Origin: Andrena cerasifolii
Taxonomy: Eukaryota; Arthropoda; Insecta; Hymenoptera; Andrenidae
NCBI RefSeq assembly: GCF_050908995.1
Contig: NC_135120.1
Coordinates: forward strand, 17,931,433-17,995,432
Direction of reading: 5' to 3'
DNA length: 64,000 nt
Part shown: positions 48,056 to 59,900 of the stretch, piece by piece
Layout: the number at the start of each line of letters is the position of its first letter
How positions within the stretch are numbered: the first letter of the stretch is position 1
Program-made: the position numbers and the translations under genes
Notes under the pieces: model-generated
Told to the model about the DNA's origin: nothing
The model's database searches: none
The model's input: only the letters and a program-made list of their open reading frames with translations

Positions 48056-50110
48056 GAGGGAAAAAAAATGAGCGAACGCGCTTCTATCGCGAATGGCAAT
48101 GATTATCGGTCATGCTCCCTGCGATTTCTGCGCCTCCGTTTCGAGGAGTGTTCTACGCTTTTCCTTCTCGTCAGCGTTATCCGCGAAAACGTCGACAACC
48201 TATCAGCGACAACGTATCGCGATCGATCGCGATTATTCGCCGGTAGCGATAAGGGCAATCCTGGGGGAATGATTCGTAATCGCCGCGGGGTCAACGAACC
48301 GCTATCGATCGCGTAATCGCCTCCACCTTTGGACGCACGTTGCTGGAAAGTGAGCGAATTACGCGTGCAAAAGCTGCTGATTACGGAGGATCGGGGAAAG
48401 ATGTCAAGGTGTCCTCCGCGAGTTGTTAGAAAATAGAAGGGGCACTTCACCGGCCGCCTCCTTTCCTAGCTTTCACGCTGCCATTCCGCCGAGCTTCCGC
48501 TTCTTGGCGACATCCGCGCGCACGACCGACGCGACGGTGTACAGGGCGATTCAGAGACGGAGGTGGAGAAGATTCAGGGGCTGGAAATAGTTTGTATGCA
48601 AGCCCTTGAAGCCTTAAAGCAATTGATGAGAATGCTCCCATGTCTGGGTGTTATGCGATAAAGCAGTTAGGGAATCCCAATTTCTCTGCGCAATAAGATA
48701 ATGCGGTTCTGACGAATTTGTGCGATTGAATTAAAAATAAGAATTTAATTAATGTGCAGTAAAGCTAGCTCATATAGTAGATGCAAAATCTATGATATCG
48801 GTACGTACTGCGTTTTAGGAAGAAAAATAGAAAGGCAAAGGTGCGTGAGCCAGTCCATGCACACGTGAGTTCGTTCAATGAACTCGGCGCGCAGTTTTCG
48901 CGGAATTTTCCTTTAATTCTATGCAACAATTGCCCGCGAAACACGTGCCTCTGCCACGCGTTTACGTAAACCCCTTCGTTCGTTCTTTCGTCGGTTCCTT
49001 GCCTCTGTTTTCCTCGTTGACAACGATCTCCGGCTGCGAATAAATCTGGCTCTTCGCTCGTGGGAAGTTTCGCGTGGCCAATCTCACCCCTCGCTCTCTT
49101 ACGAGGTTCTCCGCCTTTTTGCTTCCTTTGCCGACTTATCTCGCGCGCCACGCGCGGCCAAAATTCGGTGCACCGTTTATCGAGACCGATATGTTTACAG
49201 AAAAATGTTCTTGACGCTAAATCTTCGCTCACATCCAGCCTCGTGGCACGTTCCCTGCTTCCAGATTTTGTTGACGCACCTATGATCGGTATACTCTCAT
49301 TTTATACTATAAAGCGGAAAGTTTATGCGTTTCTGAGTGTGTCTGACGCCTAAAAACTTCCGAACGGTAAACTCTGGGGTGATTATACCTGACTGATCCA
49401 GACGAACGTGACTATTTTTACAAGAACAACTAAAAGAGAAAAAAAATTGTATAAAATCGGAATCTAAATTCCGAGCGGAGCCGAGTAGTAAAGCTAGCTC
49501 TTCATATTCAAACTAATCCATCCCTCTTACAGGCCACCCTGTATATAGAGGAGTATTAGGAAGAGGACGATTAGGATCGCACGGTCTTAGTCACCGGAGG
49601 ATTATGATTCGCACGGACGTAAAGAGGGATGAGTAACACGCTACATTGCCAGTAGCTAGCAAGCAATAAAGCAGACTTATCAGTTAAAAGTTAGACTCTT
49701 GAGTGACGCACGACTACCGGAAGGCTTGTTCCGCTGGTTCGACAGCCACCGCGCTTGGATCCACGGACGCCTGAAAAGAAGGGCTCGGCAAAGGAGCCGT
49801 GGAGGTTCCCCGCAGCCGGTGGCCGTCATCTTCGTGGTCCGGCAGACTCGAGGACTCCGCGAGAAGGCGAGAACTCGGATCTTTCTCGGATCGTCGAATT
49901 CCTACCACGGTGCCCCGTGGTGCCCCGGCGCGCGGAGCGGCGCGGCGCGGCACGCCACGCTGACACGCTCCCACTTCTCCTCGGCCACGAGAAGGAGAAG
50001 ACACACATCGGCGAAGCCGCGTAATCCTCTCGTCGCATCGATAAGAGTGCTGCCCATCCGAGCTGGCCGAATGCTCTTACCCCCATCATCGTGCGGCCGG
50101 CTCCGGGTAA

Positions 50111-50283
50111 TATATAAATGCACCAGCGATTGACAGACCGTACAGTTCACGTTTTGACGTCTCTTACGCGCTCGTTTAACGCGTGTGCACGCGTCACACA
50201 TACACAAGCCAGCCGTGGGCAGCACACCACGGTGGACACGTGACCGCGCGCGCGCCACGTGCTTCGGCCCCAAAAGACACGTG
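50111..50283 (+). promoter_or_regulatory. TATA promoter with three E-boxes for the nrf-6-like gene
   Basis: TATATAA at 50111-50117 lies about 30 bp before a possible initiator, TACAGTTC, at 50141. Downstream, in the presumed 5' UTR, three canonical CACGTG E-boxes stand at 50237-50242, 50256-50261 and 50278-50283. CACGTG is the site for bHLH factors such as Clock/Cycle, Myc/Max and USF. The start codon follows at 50334. Confidence 0.5.
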
Positions 50284-50333
50284 TGTAACCGCCGACCAGA
50301 GGAGTACAGACCCTCTCCTCCGCCGCCCCGACT

Positions 50334-50589
50334 ATGCGTCCGAACGCCTTTAACCGGGTTTCCGCACCGGCGCGGCCGTCCGCCGTCTTCCTTCATCTTC
50401 TTCTTCAGCTTCACCTTCTGCTGCAACGCGGCGCCTCGGCGGCCGTCTCCGCTGCCAAGCCGGAGGCCGTGCTCCTCGACTTCCTCGCGAAACCCTTTGC
50501 ACCCTCCGACGGAGCGTCCGAGCGGTGCCTGGGGGACAGCGCGGTTTACCTCAGGGAAGTCAGCAAGTACACGCCCTGGGCCCTTCAGA
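50334..50589 (+). CDS. First coding exon of an nose-resistant-to-fluoxetine (nrf-6)-like membrane acyltransferase
   Basis: The exon codes 85 residues plus one base. A hydrophobic Leu-rich stretch at about 19-35 reads as a signal peptide. Residues 64-85 include CLGDSAVYLREV and YTPWALQ, the start of the extracellular NRF domain found before the acyltransferase-3 region of nrf-6-like proteins. The donor CAGA|GTAAGT leaves phase 1; in this family the next residue is usually Met, and A+TG would give it. No following exon with the expected GDFDECL-type motif was found in the remaining 13.4 kb, so the gene probably continues beyond the window after a very long intron. Family members are multi-pass membrane proteins linked to lipid transport and drug response in C. 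elegans and insects. Confidence 0.75.
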
Positions 50590-53500
50590 GTAAGTGCAGC
50601 ATGTCATTCGTAGAAATCCTGGGTAGTGAATAAAGTAAACTTTTAAACCCTTTTTTCGATTATGCGGGCGTCGAAGGAGTAAAGTACCTACCTTGCTTCT
50701 TACACGGGATGGATCGGCGTGTAAGGGCTCCAACCCTTCGCCGAGTTAGGGAATGGGGCTCGTAGGGACGGCGAAGAGCAAGGTGACGTTACGCGTCGAT
50801 TTTCTTCCACCTTGTGGTAGGCTGGTGGAGCTCGCGTGAGTCGTGTGGAATGTCTGGAGTTTTTTGGAGATTTTGTTGGATGATTGTTATTTTGTTAACG
50901 GGAAACACTCTTTAGACGCTCAACCAGCGAGATTGAACGATAACACCATCGGTGATTAAAATTGGGAGGAAAGGTAGATAGTGGAAATGTAGAGTGAACG
51001 AGGACGGATTTGGCGGTGCCATTTTAAATGGGAGAATGCGTCGCTGGAACGTACCTACTCGTCGAAGGTGCGGAAGTTTTGATAGTAGGTGGATTTCTAT
51101 CATTCTCTTTTAACTCTGCCTTTAAACTTGAATATTAAGTTCTTCTTAACCCTTTAGCACCCGGCGTGACGTACAGGTCGCATCACTTTCGAGCGTATAG
51201 AAAAATCGATAGAAATTTTGAATTTCCACGCGTCTGCGTTCCAATGGCCACCGCGCTCTTCGCAACCCCTTTCACCCCTCCACGTTTGCGTTCTCCTACG
51301 AATGTAGATTGGCGGTGACTTTAGGCGTAAGTATTCTATAATTAAAGTCACGAGATGTTTTATGCGTGAAAAGAATAGCTTAACACATTCGAGAGGACAC
51401 TGTTCTCTCAGTTTATTCAATTATATAATAATAACACCTTTCTGACAAATTAAAGAAAATTAAAAACACTGAAATAGGTAACATGTCCAATGCGGGACAA
51501 GCAACTGAAATCCGGGGCGCCGGGTCACTTTATCTCTAATACAACATATCTGTGATCTCCCGAACAAGTTGCAAAGGAATTTCTTTATAAAATTCAGAGA
51601 AACCACGATCACCGGGTCCATAGGCTCCCAAACGACAGAGACTTGCGCCCGCTTTAAAAAGAAATGCCACAAATTGACGTATAAAGAGATCAACGTTGTT
51701 TGCATTGTGGATTTCAAGATAATACTCGATCGTCTGAAAGATACGCCAAGAATGAAGCCGACTAGCTAGCCGGACCCAACATCAATCAGCGGCGGCGTGA
51801 TAAGCGCAGTAATCGTTGCACTGCGTAGCAATTTTATCTAACAGAATCTCACTAAAATCCAGCACCTCTGAAGTGTCTATTAAATAGATGAACGACGCTC
51901 GGTTCCCAGTAATGAAAATCGTCAGCGCGTGCCGAGAATCCCTCAACATTAACGGACGTATTCATAAAGCCTGCATAAAAGTTTTCTCAGAAAAGTATCA
52001 GCTGCCGATGCTCCTGTTCAATCCCACTGAACTTTTATATCCCCGAGAATGTTTTGAAGAAGCGATCTCGCCTGTTTCGGCGTATCGTTCCTTCTTTTAA
52101 GATTTTCCGGACCTGGCGGGGCGCGGGAGAGACGGCCGCGCGGAAGAGGCTGCGTAGGGGTCGTAGGGAAACGCGGGGAAGAGGTGCGCCGATGCCAGGG
52201 AAGAACGGCCGATCGATCGACCGTATCGCGGAGAAAACACGCGTAATACGCAGAGGCGAAAGATAAAAAAAGGAACAAAGAGAAGGGAAGACGCGACGCG
52301 TCCGGCTAGGGGTTCACAGCCACGGGATTGTTGACCGAATTATCGGGCGAGTTCGACGCGCATTGTGGACACGTTGCGGGCTCCCATGACTCCCTATCGA
52401 ACGAATCGAGAATATTCCAAGAGATTCCAGCGTCGCCCGCGAGAAAAAAATGTAACGCCAATTCGAGCGAAGAGAAGAAGCACTGTGGCCAGTAAGCAGC
52501 CGGGAGCGCGGATGCTCGCGGAACAGAGCGTCGAGCGAGCCTCGAAGACGTGTTGTTTCACCGCGAGCATTATCTTCGAAGCATACGGCCAGTAAAATGC
52601 CTGAATGTCCGGCGAAATAATTGCACAGTGGCGGATAGATGTTTAGCGAACGTGCATTCCGGCGGCCTTCGGCGGACTTATCTACTCTTTGAATTGTAAA
52701 ACTTGGCGCGATTGATAGCAGAACGATAGAGTATTATACACCAGAGAAAAACTCGAGTATATTTTATGAAACGTTAACATGCCTGACCTCAGGCTTGTTT
52801 GTACACCGCTGCGAGATTGTCGACTTAGAGATCGAGGAGTTAACCGGTGAGCGGGGATGCGTCTTTTCGCAGCCACTTGGAATCCTCGCGATATGCGGCC
52901 GCGAATTCGCGAAACGCTGGGCGAAAATTCAATGGATATATCCACTGTTTATATAACAATTCCTGATGTAAAGGAACCTTTGGGAATATTAGAATAGAAC
53001 AGTGAGTCCCAACTTGTGGGTCGCAAAGTGTTTTCTGGGGGGTCGCCACGGTTTTTCGGTTTTTTTTTAACGATTAGTTACCCACGCCCTATTTTATAAC
53101 ATGGTTACTTGCGCGTTGTAATTTTTACATCGCGATTTTATTGTTCCTTTTTTTTTTTAATTTTTACCAGTTCTTTGTTTTATTTGGTAATTGGTATTCT
53201 GAAGTTTTTCAAGTTAAGAATACGACTTTCCTTTATAAAAACGGAAGGTTAATATTATTAAGTTAGAATTATATTCTGAAGTAATTATTTTTAATTTGTT
53301 TTCTTTAGCTTATTAAGTTTAGGGGGCAGGTTAATTGAGTATTAGAAAAGGGGAGCGTGACTGAAAAAAATGTGGGAAATGCTGGATTAGAAAGTACATT
53401 TAATTCTGTCCCATTAATTCTCAAAATTGCTCGCAACGATATTTCGTTTGAAGCTGACTTTACTTATGCTATTAATACTCCAAGGCTCTCAATTGCAGTA

Positions 53501-54940
53501 ATCGAACGTAACGCTTTTTTTTATCGCTACCGCGACGGTTCGGGCGGAACTGACTAAATCCGAAATAAGGAAAGAACGACACCGCGTGTACGCATACTCC
53601 GCAGCAATAAAACGTAATCGACGACGTCCTACCAGCTTTTCCTCCGAAGAAAAATATTTTCGCCGCACCGGTTGTAATAACGGTGCCGATAACGATAGTC
53701 TTCAGGGACACGCGCTTTCGCGAGCCCTTTTCAGCTAATAACGTTCAACGTTAGAAGTAGGTAAGTACCTGGTTTAGAAACCTCCGCGCTATTAATCTAC
53801 TGTACCTTCGATTTACAGTTCACTGTCACTTAGAAAGCATAGGGGACACAAGAGTAAAGTGAGCCTTGGGATAAAGTGAACTTCTCTAATTATTTATTTG
53901 AAAATAGAATATATTTACAAATTTTGGTAACATAACAAATTTGTATAATATAACGACGATAATTACCTACGCAGATTCAGGTATTAAAAAAAATGTAAAT
54001 TCATTTAAATGGTTCTAATAAAGTTAATTTAATAATTGTAGCCATAATTAAAACACAAATTTCTTTCCAGCTCACTTTACTCCATACATCGTTTTGGCTT
54101 TTTCTTCTCAAGTTGAATTTTAATATATTCTAAGTTAATCTGAAGCATTGCTGCTCGCAACTTTTCAATAATAGTAATGTTCAAATTATATTATAAATTT
54201 ACTCAGACACATTTTCATCGAAAAGAAAAAACAGTTTGTTCAACTTTTCTAGGCCCAGTTTATCCTGGCATCCCCTACCTGTTCAATAAACGATTAGACG
54301 AACCTAGACGAAGAATCTTAACTTCTCCCGTTGCTCTGGCGTTGGACCTTCGACGTTGTTCGCGGAAGGCTCGTCTGTGGGGCAGATATCCCCGATGACA
54401 CGTCGAAATTTGTATTCCTCGACCAGTCAGTAGGTGACTCGATCGATCCTCTTCCCCGCGAGGCCTGCTTCCACGCCAGCGGCGGTGCCCGGGCGTTTTT
54501 TCGGACGCCTGTGTTGGGTTTCGGTTGCCTCCGATGACGGATGTGGCGAATCGGTTTCGTGGGTTGCTCAATTGGTTTCGCAGGTCAGTGAACCCGCCGC
54601 CAGGAGCTCCCAAATAGAAAGGGAGCAATAGAAATCGCGCGATGAAACAAAAAATACCGTTCGAGCGATCTGTTCGGTATCTATTGGCGCGTGATCGCAT
54701 TTCCCACCTGATAACCCATCAATATGCTGAGAAAACGCGATACAGGAGATCCGGGTCGCCTGTATCGAGTCAATCGCTTCTCGGCTACCAATTCTTACAA
54801 GATCGGGCAAAAGAATTGATAACTTTCTCCCGTGAACTTGGAAATATTGCAACAATCAGATGGACTATCGTCTCGTGCTTCGATTCCAAGCGATATTTCC
54901 ATGCCCTCTCGATCGCCATGTCCAGCGACACCGATAACCA

Positions 54941-55011
54941 ATAATAATAATAATTAAACAACAATTAATAATAATAATTAAACAACAATTAATAATAATA
55001 ATTAAAATAAC
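54941..55011. repeat. Tandem repeat, 24-bp unit, three copies
   Basis: The unit AATAATAATAATTAAACAAC plus AATT occurs nearly three times in a row. It is a simple AT-rich minisatellite. Confidence 0.8.
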
Positions 55012-55242
55012 AATTTGTACACTACGGGGCTAGTTCCGTTTACATAAATAATAATGATTATTATTATTAGTAGTATACAAATTGTACAGTAATAAAAAAA
55101 TATGTGATGTAATATCCAGATACAAATTTCGTCGATGCAACAGCTCTCGGTTAATCGGTACTTTTATGCACAAACTATATTTGTTCGCTAAGTTTGAAAT
55201 CCCGTTTATAGGATCAGCATGCGCTACCCTTGTTGTTAATCT

Positions 55243-55981
55243 TTAAGGGGAGGTTCCGGTCTAGAGCCCATCAGAATAGGTGATCTTTAGGAATTAATTA
55301 AAGGAAAACTGCTATATATAATTTAATGGAACTTTTTGCATTGTATTAAGGATGTTTTAAATTATGGAAATATATTTTTTGTTTTATAATTAATCATTGC
55401 AGACCGCACTGAGGAGTCGTTAAAGTCGCGGCGTCAAAAAATTCATCCAAATCGGTGGGACCTGTATCTTCAAAAGTTATTATCCGATTCGAATGAAACT
55501 TTTTTTATTTTGAAGAATATACTTCTCGCTAGGCGGAGGAAACCGGAAATATTACAAAAATGACATTTCTTAGAAAATAACAACACTTGAAGTTTGAAAT
55601 CACTTTTTCACTATATTTTTCGTCCTTTCAACGCCTTTAAAAATTATAAATTTTCAACTTTTGTATTTTTTTCTGATTTTCCCCCGAGCTAGAAGTATAT
55701 TCTTCAAAATAAAAAAGGTTTCAGTCGAATCGGATAATAACTTTTGGAGATACAGGACCCACCGAATTTGAGAACACTGTTTCGAGAAAAACGCGTTTAA
55801 AGTTTTACGTCAGCGCCAAGTGGCCGGTTGTTTCCCCTGCATTTGCCGCTACTCAAATGCCTATAACTTTGGAAATTTTACGAATTCCAAAATATCCTTT
55901 AAAACATATATCCCTAAAAGGTTGAACATTCGCAAAATGAAATAAAAAAAAATCGATTTTTAGACCAGAACCTCCCCTTAA
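55243..55981. mobile_element. TTAA-bounded foldback MITE
   Basis: Left TTAAGGGGAGGTTCCGGTCT; right, inverted, TTAAGGGGAGGTTCTGGTCT. TTAA borders at 55243-55246 and 55978-55981. Long internal arms pair (AAAGTTATTATCCGATTCGA, TTGAAGAATATACTTCT). It shares the AACGCGTTTTTCTC block with the element at 7227-7859. 739 bp, no coding capacity. Confidence 0.75.
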
Positions 55982-55990
55982 AGGATCGGC

Positions 55991-56010
55991 AAAGCCCCCT
56001 GCGGGGCTTT
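55991..56010. repeat. Perfect 8-bp stem-loop
   Basis: AAAGCCCC-CTGC-GGGGCTTT, a perfect stem with a four-base loop, 9 bp outside the element at 55243-55981. It resembles a bacterial terminator hairpin, but the context is eukaryotic and no role is inferred. Confidence 0.6.
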
Positions 56011-56794
56011 GAGTAAGCACACTGCTTAATAATGAATTAAAACATAAATACATATACGTGTGTGTTCGAGAGGCTGTGCAATGATAAATAAATATAATAA
56101 AATAATTCCTGAAACAACACAAAAATACCAATAATAAATAAAACAGTTTAAAATTTTTAAATAATATCTACTGGTTGCAAGTGAACCAGGGCACTCCTCG
56201 TGAAAAGTGTCCCTCGGGATCAACCCTTAATCGATTACGGCAGCCTGCCTGTGGCCTCTGCTTCTATGCAAAGCGATTTCGCGGTTCTAGTACGTGGGTG
56301 AGAGCTCTTTCACCTCCAGCAGCTATTTTTAATCCGCTCCGTAAATTAGACGGCGGATTCGAGTGACTTTTTCCCGCGTTTGGAATACGTGGCCCACAAA
56401 GGGTGAACGATTCTTGCTGACATTTAAGAAGAAAGGAAGCCAAGTGTGTAGGTACACACTGGGTGAAAGGAACACCGACTGCGGGCGCGCTCCCGTGCAC
56501 ACGGGCACACACGAAATGAAAAATTTGGGAACTCCTTCGGAACATAGAGATTTCGTTTTAAACGGTCAGTGACCGGCGGCTCGGTCGGTCTCGGTACCGA
56601 TCGCTCGCCTGTCCAGCTGCTTTCGCGTGGAAACGTTTCTTCGACACCATTAGGGCTCCCTTCAAACGTTCGCGTTGCATTAGATTCTGGGTTTTCGATG
56701 ACGGATAGGGAACGCGGATATTCGGCATTACTCGTTGCTTTGAGAGCAAAAATGGGCGCACTCAGTATTCAATCGCGGTGGGAAGCGAGTTTGA

Positions 56795-56960
56795 AGGGAT
56801 AAAAATGTTTTTAATGCAAATTCAACAAGGTGAAAATTCATTAGGCGATTAGAAAGATTTATTTAAAGAATGAAGTCCAGTTTCCTTTTCATTTCACAAA
56901 GCTCTCCAGTTACTTCAGTCGTGGTTCCATTAATCTCCTTTTGCCTTTTTCTTTGAGGAG
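56795..56960. mobile_element. Fragment related to the hAT MITE at 28223-28418
   Basis: Blocks match in order: TTTTTAATGCAAATTCAAC, ATTCATTAGGCGATT, TTTAAAGAATGAAGTCCAGTTT, CTTTGAGGAGTGGC. The element's ends are not both recognisable. Non-coding. Confidence 0.6.
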
Positions 56961-59900
56961 TGGCGAGGCCCAAAATATGGAAAATTATTTTTTCCAATGC
57001 CTCATTCGCACTTGCAAGAATTTTGTGCTTCCTTTCAATTCATTATTCTTTCATACAATTTTAATTAAATCGGAATAAGGTAATTAGTAAGGTAGTTATG
57101 CTGTATGATCCCTCTTCGTAAAATCTTACTAGGTATCTACGCGACAGAGTAGGTATTTTGGGGGTGAAGTGTTGGAAATGATAGAAGACGAGGTCTACTT
57201 GAAAAGATTTCAATGCGCGGTGACTTCAACTCCTGCAGCGAGGTGCGCGCTGCGTCCACGATCGCGTCACGTGCAAAAAGAGTCTTTGTAAATAAATATT
57301 ACGCCGATTCAATCTGAACGAGCTATATAGGAAACTGAGTAACCGAGCACTGAAGCCTTTCAGATCTTCGAAACTAGTAATTCAGGACGAAGAAGAAAGA
57401 CTCTGTAATAAAAAAATTAGTAACTGCTTTGCAAACACCGTGACATTATTAACTGACAATTCTCATTTTTGTTTCACGCGAAAGAGATTAATTAAATTTG
57501 ACTAAACGCGGCAAAGTAATTTGTAAAAACGGAAAACTAAGCCAAGGAATGCAAAGGCGTTGGCGAAGGTAACCGGGGCTTGTCGAAGCGTCGCGAAAAT
57601 TTCTATCTCCTTCGGGTACTTCCGGAGAACAGTGTTGGGCAACGATAAAGCGCAAAGAAAGTTGGAAATACATATATCGGCATTGACCTCGACGCGGACC
57701 TTGCCAATGGACAGATTAACCGTTATCGGTATCTGAAAATTAACCGAGTTTCCTTCGTTGAATTACGTGATTCAACAATCCCAGCCTCACGTAGCGCCAT
57801 TTGTTATACTTACTCTGCGATTACGTGCCTACTGATGTCTACTACTCGCTTAGGGTCAAGTTCCAATGCTACAACGGCCAATTATCGTCGAAACTGTTCT
57901 TCATGGAAACTTCATGGAGTTGAGCAGCACGTGCTTTCCGACCGCGAGCATCAGAAAGCTTCCGCCCCCCTTGGCAACCATGATTGCTCCACGTCTCTGC
58001 TCTTATAAATAGAAATCGAACCTCCTTACCTCGTCGATCCGTTAATCCATTATTATTACCAATCTCCTGTAAAGTCTTCGCCGACCAGCCGTGGTTCAAG
58101 GACTGTTTCATTCTTGGATCGTTGGTTTTTAGTAGACGTGTTGCATTTCTTGGCTAAAGTTCTCCTTTTACGGTCACCCGTGCCCCGTGGATTCCGGGAA
58201 GGGAGCTATGAATTTGGTTCAGAGAGAGGAACATAGTTATTGGTGACAGATTTTATCAATATAAATTTCGCAAATATTTTGGAATCGCCTGATCAGTATA
58301 AATTTGCCAAAAAAAAAATTATTAAAATTGAAATGTATTTCTCAGATATTTCCCACGTAATAGAAATGAAAAGCGAGGTTTCGTTTCTTTTATTTTCTAT
58401 ATTGGGAAGGGGTGTTTAAATTAACCGAACCCTAGTTTACTAAACTACTCTGTGGGTGACGTTGTTGCTGAAAATTATGATTTTAACTGTATGGCGCGCA
58501 GACACCCTCAACAAAATTCCGGGAAGGTTTCGCAAAATTATTTACTACGAATCGAGTATTTTATACGCTCGAAAATGGTGTGAAGGGGTTAAATTATTCC
58601 TCGACTCAGATGGAGAGAGAGCGCATGGTTTCTAGGGATTGTTAATTTGTTGTCGTAATTTTTACGACAGTGTAGTAATCTAGGCAGGGCCAGCGCGGGG
58701 GTGGTGGGCGCCCTCGTGCAAGAAAATGTTTGGCGCCCCCTAATTTTTTCCACCTCTTCTCTAGTTAATATGTTTTGCCTTTACGCAGTACAAAATAAAA
58801 GAATTAGATTTCGGCTGGCGCCCTTATGCGACACTAGGGTGTGTAAATTTTTTGAATGTTTTAATTTTAAAAACGATTAGTGAGAAAACGGTACAATTTC
58901 AGGTTTAAAATTAATCACTACCTTTCAACTTTCTGTAATACATTATTTACCTAGTTGGAGTTTCATTTGAAATTATAGAAAAATACGAAAATTATTTAAA
59001 TTATTAAAAAAAATTTAGTAGTTGATATGAACCGCAACAGAAGCAAACAAGTTGTCGCTTCTTTGGTGGACTTTGTTAAATAGCATTCAATTTACTACAT
59101 AAATGACATACGGCTAGATCTCTTGCTAAAGTTACATATATTTTCATTTTGTACTAAATACACATTTCCATATATTTTCATGTGAATGTAATGAGCACTA
59201 ATTGCCACATATTTTTATTTTCACTTTCATGCTTTTATGTAAGCAAGACTCACTTTAAGCAGTATACGAATATGTAGTTAAATCTTAATTAATTTTCACT
59301 TTTTCCAACTGTGCTTTGAAGTAGCTAAACCTCACTCAAATCAATTTCTGAAGATAGTTTCAGATCGAGGGTTAAAAGCAGCATTACTTTGTCACTATTC
59401 ATCCTAAATTTTTGAAAAATTTTAAATTTACCAACAAAATTGACGCACCCTAATGCGACACATAATTTGCGTTCTGAAGGCGATTCTCTAGTCTTCGATT
59501 TATACGACGCTGTAGTACCATTTGGAGCTTTAACATCGTGGCTCTGTTTATACAATCCTTTTTGTAATCGAGTTAATGAAGCCGTCGATTGCGACGTAAG
59601 CGAGTTACGATGGCGGGAAACAAAACACTGCCTCGCCCGCAATGAAAAACAACGCCAGCCGCTCTTGTTTTCAGCTCGTTTTAACTACAACCATTAGTAC
59701 ACGATAAATGGACATTTGCGCATTTTGATAGTGTCTATCAAACATCGCATTAATTGCATAACGTTCCGCAGCTGATAGAACGATAGTTTACATATTTTGG
59801 AAATAAGGAGGTTGGCGAGTTTCGTTCAGATGCATAAATTGCTTCCATTTTCATTTATCTTATTTCGTAAGAACCGAGGATCTATGACATACAGTGGAGA

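Larger units (their letters stand above)
44495..50110. other. Intergenic stretch between UMP-CMP kinase and the nrf-6-like gene
   Basis: No gene that I can support. It holds two long foldbacks, at 45477-45772 and 47676-48055. GC content rises clearly after about 47 kb, towards the nrf-6-like promoter. Many overlapping open frames from 47.3 to 50 kb reflect that GC content, not coding. Confidence 0.5.

Noticed and set aside
47687..48099. Mirror-image open frames on both strands
   Set aside because: They come from the two arms of the foldback at 47676-48055, which code the same peptide-like text in inverse order.
49699..50133. Overlapping open frames of 87-174 residues on both strands near 50 kb
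   Set aside because: They overlap each other in several frames and are Arg/Pro/Ser-rich, as expected from GC-rich promoter DNA with few stop codons. They also overlap the TATA promoter of the nrf-6-like gene.
51460..51717. Open frame of 85 residues on the minus strand, near a piggyBac-like end at 51146
   Set aside because: I looked for transposase motifs and found none. Only one terminus is present, so no element is called.
55991..56010. Terminator-like hairpin
   Set aside because: It has the shape of a bacterial intrinsic terminator, but the window is eukaryotic and no transcript ends there. Kept only as a small repeat.
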